64,000 nt of DNA, taken from assembly GCA_963402885.1 (NCBI GenBank), contig OY727093.1:26721409-26785408 (forward strand). Direction: 5' to 3'. The stretch comes from Antedon bifida (taxonomy: Eukaryota; Echinodermata; Crinoidea; Comatulida; Antedonidae). Shown piece by piece: positions 56,315 to 64,000 of the stretch (the stretch's first letter is position 1; every line of letters begins with the position of its first letter). The notes under the pieces were generated by a model, which did not search any database, was not told where the DNA came from, and worked only from the letters and a program-made list of their open reading frames with translations. Both the position numbers and the translations under genes were made by a program.

Positions 56315-57507
56315 AAAACATCAACAGGATATGCACCGTGCTCGTAACTTTCATAACCATTTCAAATAGTGATGCCATCGTTGCACGTAGGCAACTACAG
56401 TAAGACTTAAAATGGAGCTGCTTACAATATAATTTCTTCCTATCAAGAAGGGTGTCTTGTGTTTGTGTTATCTTTGGTTTAGTATAAGGAATCCTGCCAA
56501 ACTACAGTACAATTTTCATAACTTTGTCCTAAGTATTAAGATTTTATCTACTTAGTACTGACCCGGTACTACTTCAATAACATCCCTACCAAATATATCA
56601 TACATATTTTACATATTTCCTCCCTTTATTATAACAAGCATGCGTTCTACCGATTCCAGATGTACTATCATATGCCAATGAGACAATTCATACTGTGAAT
56701 TAATAAAAATATGTTTTACAGCCTTCTATTTTTTTTTTAACATAAACATTTTTTTTATAGAAATTTTTAAATTAGTTTGCTTGAATTCATCATAAACAGG
56801 AAAGTATATTTAGTTTTTAGAGATAAAATCAATTAAAACATTTTTGTTATAAAACATTTTAAAAGATTGTTAAAAGAAGCATTCCACTGTAACACATTAA
56901 TTACACCAATCAAAGTTTCGCATTTTATACATGACAAATATTAAGGCTTTAAACAGTTACAGCACCCTCTGTTGGCAGACAGTTACTAAGAGGTAATGAA
57001 TGGTATACATAAGGCCTACTGTAACATCTAAATTGTTTAATCAATTCTTATATTCGCATACATTAATTAAAACAGATTTAGCAGTCTAATTTACAACTAG
57101 TCACTGTTTTTACACTATAGGTCATATGTTACTAAGACAAGTCATTACAAAGACTGTTTCTTAACCCGGTCTTTGCATGAACTTTGGCAGGAGCCATATG
57201 TTCTAGAGTTTGTGAATACATGATACAAAAGACCATAAATATTTCACGGGACTGATACTGAATGTGCAATACGATAATTACGCAAGTACATTATCCTCTG
57301 TATTTTAAGCACATAATATCGTTGTGTTGTAGAAAACATCTATCGTAACTGTCTTCATGTGATTTAAAATCAACCAGTCATTTCCAAGTGCAATATTTTG
57401 CACCTCAATTGAATAAATTCATTATTTTTCTTGCAAACTTATCATTTTACTTGTTTATCAAACTTTATAAATGTTCATAAGGGTTATATTTTCCTTGAAA
57501 ATAATCC
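56315..57507. other. 3' region of the nuclear receptor gene
   Basis: Lies just beyond the receptor stop codon on the minus strand, so part of it is presumably 3' UTR. No polyadenylation signal could be fixed. Confidence 0.4.
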
Positions 57508-57797
57508 TCAATTATCATTTTTCTCCTTTTCATGATTTTTATTTTTTGGAACCTCATTCAGGTCGAATACTTCAGCATGTAGGGGTGGAAACTGCATCTC
57601 TGGGGTTTTAACTTTCAGTTCCATTAATCGACGTGTGTGCTCTGGACCGATCTGTCGGAGCATTGGAAGAGTTGTCACCAGTTGGCCAAACATGCTCTTA
57701 TCCTCAGGATGATTAATTAGTAGTTCGTACTGGAGAGACCGTAGTAAATTTCCCTGCAATTTCTTGATTGGTTCGATCTCTTTTAGGAACGGACGAT
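57508..57797 (-). CDS. NR1-type nuclear receptor, last coding exon (LBD helices 9-12)
   Basis: Reads DRPFLKEIEPIKKLQGNLLR, then LINHPEDKSMFGQLVTTLPMLRQIG as in helices 9-11 of NR1 receptors, and FPPLHAEVFDL at the activation-function helix 12, followed by a short charged tail and a stop at 57508-57510. The acceptor is CTTCAACAG and the phase matches the previous exon's donor. A complete helix 12 argues against Rev-erb, which lacks it; the helix 8-9 region (DRPFL...IE.IQ.NLL) looks PPAR/Rev-erb/E75-like and the end looks more like ROR/TR. The His in place of the usual hydrophobic residue of the AF-2 motif is unusual. Confidence 0.85.
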
Positions 57798-59908
57798 CTG
57801 TTGAAGAGAAATAAAGATGTCGATATTAATGTGTTATCAGTGACTCTGTCCACATACGCTACCAACATAGCTTTTTAAAAAAATATGCATTCAATTTTGT
57901 TTATTCTAACTTTACCAGACACAAAAACATCTCCCAACTGGTTTACTCATGGCCAGTTCAAAATTTAAAATATGCCCTTTTATATCAGGTTAAGACACCC
58001 CTGTGTTAAGTTTGTTAACACATTGCAATCAGGCAATAGTTTATTAATTATTAGTATGCAGATGTCTGGGTTACTGACTTGTGGCATTCAAATGCAGGTT
58101 TAAAAAAAAGAAAAGGAAACTTCAATTTGAAAACTTCAAAACAATGTGACCCTAGACCTGATAAACAGCACCCTATTTCTTCTGAATTTCCAGTTTGTCA
58201 CTTTTTAGGCCCTAAGTTTATTTTAAGTTGATTAGTGGTGTTGACATGTTTAACTTTATCTGAATCAGAAAACACTCTAAGCCAAGTTTTATGTGGAACA
58301 GCAATGTAAAATATTGCTTAATTATGCACATGAATTTCCATATAGGCCCACAAAGAAAATGTTGTGTTTATGTCTAAATACAGTAATGATGTAGTCCCTA
58401 ATAGAGGTACAAAAACGTGCTCAGTGGCACTTACTAGAACAGGTCCAACATTTATACATTCACAGCTTGTAATAACATCATTAATCATATAAATTCATCA
58501 ATATAATGATAAGATATTCTATGTCATATGATCTTTAAGGTTGGTTCCATTTCTTAGTTAAACAGGTGCTAATCTGTAGATCCAACTAAACCTTAGGTCA
58601 CATCTTAAAAACTATTGTTTTGGTGCAGACCTCCCAGATTCCGGTATTTAATTAATTTTTTTTTCTTGATTATTCATAATATGTAAAAAAACATCCGGAT
58701 AATGTATAAATATATTATTTATCTACTTCTAGGCTTCTAGTTCTCTTATTTGCTTTTAATGTTATTTTGTTACTAGTTCAATATAAACAAAAGAAAGTGA
58801 GAGGGACGTAGTGTAGACATTCATTCAAACATTTTAACAATCATGGTTGAGACAAAAAAGCAAAAAGTTGAGTTTGATGGAAGTGATGACAAACAAGATA
58901 ATCAGTGAAGCGTTTTAAAGAAAGTAAATGTTTAGCTAAAGTAGAATGACGATGATGTGAATTAGCCTACCAAACGACAAAGCAATCTTCAGTTGAACTA
59001 CTTATACCGACCAAGTGACCGACAAAAACCAGCCAACTACAGAAGGCAAGATTTACTAGGTCAGCATACAGTCCAAAACAAGTTTAGCAATCAATTAAAC
59101 AACTCGCACACATTACGTATACGAGGAACATGATGATATTTTCATGAGGAGGGCTGTTATCAATGCCTGTAGGGAACACTTGATTGTAGTTTTCTGATTG
59201 CTGTGTCAGAGTGCCTTTAGTAAATCTGATTTGCATCATTGTACCACTGGAGTCAACTTCATCTTCATGTGAGATGCGATAATTGTTATAATAGGGAGTT
59301 GACAATAACAACAGCCAAAAGTATGAAGAATAGGAGTCGCAAATGTAGATGAAAAGAAATTGTGTTAATATTATTATTAAATTATTATTTAAATGATGAT
59401 AATGATGATGATGACAATAATAATAAAACATTTATATATTATGCATTAATCTCTTGAAAATATTGTGAAAACTGTATGATTGACAAATTATCTACCATTT
59501 TTTAAGTGTTTGTTTAAACTGCAATTAATGCATCCCATTACCACAAGATCTTTCATATCAAACAATAATTTACTTCAGAATCAATAAATCAAGTAGTAGT
59601 TAATTTGCCATATAATTTATATCTCTCTAAACTCCCTGCCATCAACTGCACATCAATTATCAATATTATAACACAACTGATTGTATCCTTTCAATTTGAT
59701 TGGTCAATTACGCATCACGTGTCATTTGGAATTACCTCTATCTAAGGAAAAAGTTATATCTAATGGTGTAATAAACGCACTCTAATGCACGTTCAGTTCC
59801 CTGTAAACATTTTGATAATTTTTTAGTCTCGTTACAAAATTGTTCAACTCAGGAAATATTCTCTCCATTCAACTCATAAACATTAATTATTTGTAAATAC
59901 TATCTCAC
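57798..59908 (-). other. Intron of the nuclear receptor
   Basis: Donor G|GTGAGA at 59908 and acceptor CTTCAACAG at 57798. A minus-strand frame (59084-59431) contains about 45 polar, protein-like residues (HEDEVDSSGTMMQIRFTKGT) but no splice sites could be assigned. A CATCAT-like GAT/AAT run lies near 59393. Confidence 0.75.
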
Positions 59909-60368
59909 CTGGTGACATTATGACAACCGCAGACAACAATGCGTACTCGCTATCCTCCAGTAACATCTGATTCACTCGTGCAGAGAAGTCAAACAAGAGA
60001 TCAAACAAGTTTCCCAACGGCATTTCGTGCGTGTCTTTTAACGAGAACATATCACCCGTTGTCCACCAGTACACCATCCCGTTACTAACGTTGGCAACGG
60101 TTGAAAACCTGATGGTTGCAACTTCAAACAAGCCGGTTTTAATCAACGTGATTTGGTCTTCTCGATTGAGGTTTTTGAAACCGGGAATTTTCTTGGCGAA
60201 GTTGACAATACGTGTGATTTGACTAGTGAATTTGCTAGAAAAGAACGTCCACATCTTCATTGTGTCCAATGGCTTGGAATAATCTAGCTCCTTCGGTGGC
60301 TTATCGGAAGTTGGAAATCCTGGCGGATGGTTGCATTTACTGCAATCATGGTTGTACCGTTCTTTAAG
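59909..60368 (-). CDS. NR1-type nuclear receptor, penultimate exon (hinge and LBD helices 1-8)
   Basis: Starts after the acceptor ATCTTTTAG. The first part (LKERYNHDCSKCNHPPGFPT) is hinge-like. The LBD follows, with MWTFFSSKFTSQITRIVNFAKKIPGF (helix 3, including the FAKKIPGF signature), LNREDQITLIKTGLFEVATI (helices 4-5, the DQ-LLK family signature), WWTTGDMFSL and SEYALLSAVVIMSP. The exon ends G|GTGAGA. The protein is a ligand-regulated or orphan transcription factor of subfamily NR1 (Rev-erb/E75/PPAR/ROR-like); finer placement needs a tree. The DNA-binding zinc fingers were not found upstream to 64000. Confidence 0.88.
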
Positions 60369-63300
60369 CTAAAAGATAAGAAATATTTCATCAGTACAAC
60401 AGGACTGAAGGCAAGAGTGGGACCGTGCAAAATAAGCGGTGCCTATTGCAGGTGTTGGTGTAGTCTAAACCAATATAAAATTCCACTACAGTATTATATA
60501 ATACACCATAAACTATTAAATTATTTCAAATTATTGGTTTCTTCTTAACTTAAAAAGCCCTTTTGCTTTGTCGTCATATAAGCATCATTTAATGAAGGAA
60601 GAACTTTCAATGAGTCGAGGGGCGTTTTTTGTAAGAAATATTTCTTGTTTAACTTTTATTCACAATATTTTAATTTTTTTTCATACGTAGAATGAAAAAA
60701 AGAACACATACTGTGAATGAACATCTTTTACAAACAAAGATTTTAGTTTTATTATAATAATTTTGAGATACCAGTTAAAACAATTTGGTAGCTCTATCAA
60801 TATGATTATATATAACATGCTATTTATTATCAATATTTCAATGAATTATTTTCTAACCATAAAATATAATGGTTAACAATTAGATGGCCAATACTCAAAT
60901 GATTTCAGAATGATGTTTTTAAGAAGTGGCGCAAATTACCATGAAAAAAAAATCACTAATGATATGAACAAAGGACTCAAGGATAGAAAGTAAAGTGTGT
61001 TACCACTATGCCACGGTTTCTCTTTTGCAAAATAGAGTATAGAAATTTGTATTAATTGATAAACATTAGCGTTTAAAAAGAAGTTGTTTTTAAAACATAG
61101 TCTGGTTTGAAAAGCAATTTTTTTTTTATTAAATTGCATTAACTAAATTAAACAATATTTACAGAAAATCATAGAACACAAGTTTTAGTCAGTCAGGTTC
61201 TTACAAAATATTAGGAAAAAGATGAATATTTTGCACATATGGCGTTTCATGTGTATAATGAGCTCGAAAGACAAAAATCGATACGCCGACTGGTGGACTA
61301 ACATAAAAAATACAATCACTACAGCCTTGGGAAAGTCTAGTTTATTTTCTTTTATTTGGCAGTTTTAAAAAGCCAATATCAAGTTGATAGATCTATAGAT
61401 AGCTATTGTCAAAAGGTGAGTGATGCATTGACGGAAGTTGACAAAATGGTGATGAATCTTTGACAGTTGTTTAGTTTTTGTTGTACTTTTGTAATGATAA
61501 ATTAGAGATGGACAAAACAACAATTGTATGTATTTGGTGCAAATATAGAAGATGTAAGAGGTATAGAGAGTGTTTGTTTGTTTGTTTTATTCGGTACTCA
61601 AACAAGATACCAAGATAACTAACTTCGATGGAGTAAGAGCAATTTTCTGTTTGGGCTCATGCCTATTACTTGCTCCTGGCAAGATGAAAACGTACTTTTA
61701 AGAACTTTTGCAGAATAAATATTATTATTATTATGAACCCATAAAGCTGAAACAGCTTAATTCCAAAGGGATTTTTATTAATGGTAGGACAAAAATTGGC
61801 ATTGGGATAAAGATTTCAGAATTTAGAGATTCAGAGATTAAGTGATCATTTTCAAAATTATCTACTGCCGTTTTCAATTTAGAAGTTTATGAGGCAGGTT
61901 GTTTATGATTAAGCCAAAAAGCTTGCTAAAACAGATTAAAGAATAAACAAAATTTAGTTACAGGTGTAAACAAAACTTAATTGGAGTAGTAACTGCTGCA
62001 GAATACATTTGGCATGGTTCCTAAAGTAGATGGACCTATAGTGTGAAATGGAACAATTCATTACGTGTTGGTCCAGATTACACACATCAACCAGTAGGTT
62101 TGCGGTTCAGTGTGCAATTATTCCATTCAAGTTTAAACGTGGGTGTTTTTATTGTTTCGTGGAAAAAATTCATTTGGTCCAGCTGGGTAGTTGATTCTCG
62201 GCTTGGTCCTGGGAACCAATTTTAGGGCACAAAATAAACACTTTGCTGAACACTGCAGTAGGTTGCGGTTCTGTGTGCTATTAGTATTATTACATTCAAG
62301 TGGAAGCGTTCTTTATTTCTTTAAATGTTTATTTTTTTCCCAAAAAAAAATAGTAGTACACTCTCAGAGTGCAATGTTTTCATTGTGTTTACATAATGTA
62401 TTCTACTAGCACATGAAAGTGCATGGTATGTACTTTTACTATCAACTGGACATACATATATTGGGGTCAGCCTACTTTATGTTGTTCTTTTCTTGTCATC
62501 AATCCATACTAGGTCAACAATCTAAAGGTGACTATTTCAGTCCACCTGGGAGATTTAGGTGTAATTAATGCTGCAGTTGTACTTTAACTGTCTGACCCCA
62601 ATAGATATTATTAAACTACAGTACAATTGTGTTAACTCACTGAAGAGATCAGTAGAACCATTTTTCATTTTTAATACAATACAGATTTCATAAATTTTTT
62701 ACTTTTTTTAAGGTAAAAGTTTGAAATGTTTGCAGATGATGAGCTTATTTTAATATATTCATAGTCTGACTAAAATATATTATTTATGTTAGGTACAAAT
62801 ATATTTTCTTTCTCTCACACTGAACTTGTGTTTAATGCAATACAGTACTTTGTAACTTTTAGATTTTTTATTTTAGATTATAAAAGGATCTCAATGTAAA
62901 TAAGCTGTTTGAACTATTATGGAAATATTTTATAAATTTACAGTATTTGTATGCGTTTTTTATGATGATTTTCCTAATAAATTCAAATCAAACTTCTGCT
63001 AGGCAGACAGTGGTCACAAAACATAAGTTTTGTCTAGTACAAGGAATTGTAACTGGCCTAGTGTTCAGATTGTGCTATTTTGGTCACTGTTTGATCAAAT
63101 TAGGTCCATAGTGTTCGAGGCTATAGATATCATAGGCTAATATGTATAAAAGGTAGTGTGAACACATAAACATTTCTGGTTCTTATACTGTAATTGTAAT
63201 GTATGTGCTGGTTTCAGCTGCAATATATTCACATTAAACTGGATGGACAAAGTACTGAAACATGAAACTATAACAATCATAGAAGGTGTTTGATGAGGTA

Positions 63301-63850
63301 CTTTACTATGAGCTCTTGTGATGTACCAACATGAGAATGATGGATTAAAAGTCCAGTTGCCATCAACACACAAATTTGATGGAAAAAAATCTGATTTTTC
63401 TCCAAATTTTCTCCTGATAAAAATATATAAAAATAGCTAGTAGTAGTTATGAAATTTATACGGTCTGAAATTGAATTTATTCTTCTTTGTTGCAGCAAAT
63501 TAATTCAAAATTGTTATAAATACTATCTATTTTAATATGTTATTGTCTTGTATTGAATTTTTTGTAGGGTCCCTAATGATCAGCTAAAATATTGTTGAAA
63601 TAAATGAACAACAAAATATGTAGCTGTAGAAAGTACTAAGTTAGTACTAATGTTAGGTCAATGTTATATTACGTATACCAAAAGTCCACAAAGCAATTTA
63701 CAAAGTACAACACATATACTGCAATAACATACATTATCATAATATGATTCAATGTTTCAACATTAATTATGGAGGAGTTACAAAGTACTTTTTTACTTTA
63801 TACGCAAGTACAAATTTGCTTATTTTAAAAAGATCTGAACTTCCACCATT
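60369..63850. other. Upstream intron or flank of the nuclear receptor
   Basis: No C4 zinc-finger exon or other coding exon was recognised on the minus strand. A TTTGTTTGTTTGTTTTATT run lies near 61575. Short frames (60936-61139, 62043-62409, 63137-63498) have no recognisable product. Confidence 0.45.
63562..63606 (-). repeat. Dispersed GAGGGT...ACCCTC repeat, shortened inverted copy (copy 3)
   Basis: Read on the minus strand: TTTATTTCAACAATATTTTA joined directly to GCTGATCATTAGGGACCC. The copies at 15778 and 37090 have an extra 22 bp (TGAGGGTGATCCATCCAGCA-type) between these blocks. Confidence 0.65.
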
Positions 63851-63851
63851 A

Positions 63852-64000
63852 AAGATGTATTGTCCCTTTGACTAATTCCAAAAAAATAAAAAATAACAGA
63901 TTTCGAAAAAAGGTGGGTCATTTTGAAGTATCATAATAGTTATTAACTTTCACCAAAAATTTTTCGAAAAAAAAAATAATTTAACTGAAATACAGACGTT
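63852..64000 (-). mobile_element. TTAA-type MITE, second copy, cut by the window end
   Basis: TTAAAGATGTATTGTCCCTT, GACTAATTCCAAAAAAA, TTTTGAAGTATCATAATAGT and TTAACTGAAATACAGACGTT match the reverse complement of 41461-41633 almost base for base. It continues past the window. Confidence 0.85.

Noticed and set aside
60031..60222. 63-codon plus-strand frame
   Set aside because: Antisense shadow of the nuclear receptor ligand-binding-domain exon.

Overview
This is a eukaryotic nuclear window, AT-rich with long non-coding stretches and intron-containing genes. It most likely comes from a marine invertebrate deuterostome, probably an echinoderm. That assignment is an inference from the vasotocin-type receptor, the nuclear receptor, the PAN/Link-domain secreted protein, the mixture of CR1/L2, RTE and Tx1/L1-type LINEs, and a very over-represented octamer, TAGGCCTA. 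No rRNA, tRNA or CRISPR was found.

Three gene models can be supported. (1) Plus strand 7452-11262: a complete two-exon vasopressin/oxytocin (vasotocin)-type GPCR of about 419 aa, split by one intron between TM6 and TM7. (2) Plus strand 36865-39876: a three-exon secreted protein of about 413 aa (signal peptide, PAN/apple-like domain, three Link-like domains). (3) Minus strand 57508-60368: the last two coding exons of an NR1-type nuclear receptor, covering essentially the whole ligand-binding domain; its DNA-binding-domain exons must lie beyond 64000. One orphan exon-like fragment of an FkbM-type methyltransferase is on the minus strand near 18.84-19.07 kb. Three short coding-like frames at 43.6-46.2 kb are unassigned.

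Most of the rest is repeats. A degraded CR1/L2-like LINE (22.15-29.7 kb, plus) appears to be interrupted by a minus-strand RTE-type LINE (about 26.28-29.27 kb). A truncated Tx1/L1-type LINE (46.63-49.78 kb, minus) has lost its YADD box and is enclosed by copies of a 185-bp palindrome-bearing satellite. There are several MITE-like or hairpin families: one with CCGA repeats and a terminal hairpin, one with TTAA-type termini, one with TTATAACACACCT termini, and long fold-back hairpins. Tandem repeats have units of about 257, 37, 30/60, 12, 20, 40 and 185 bp. The genes do not form an operon or an obvious pathway. They are independent loci (neuropeptide signalling, extracellular-matrix type recognition, nuclear hormone signalling) separated by repeats.
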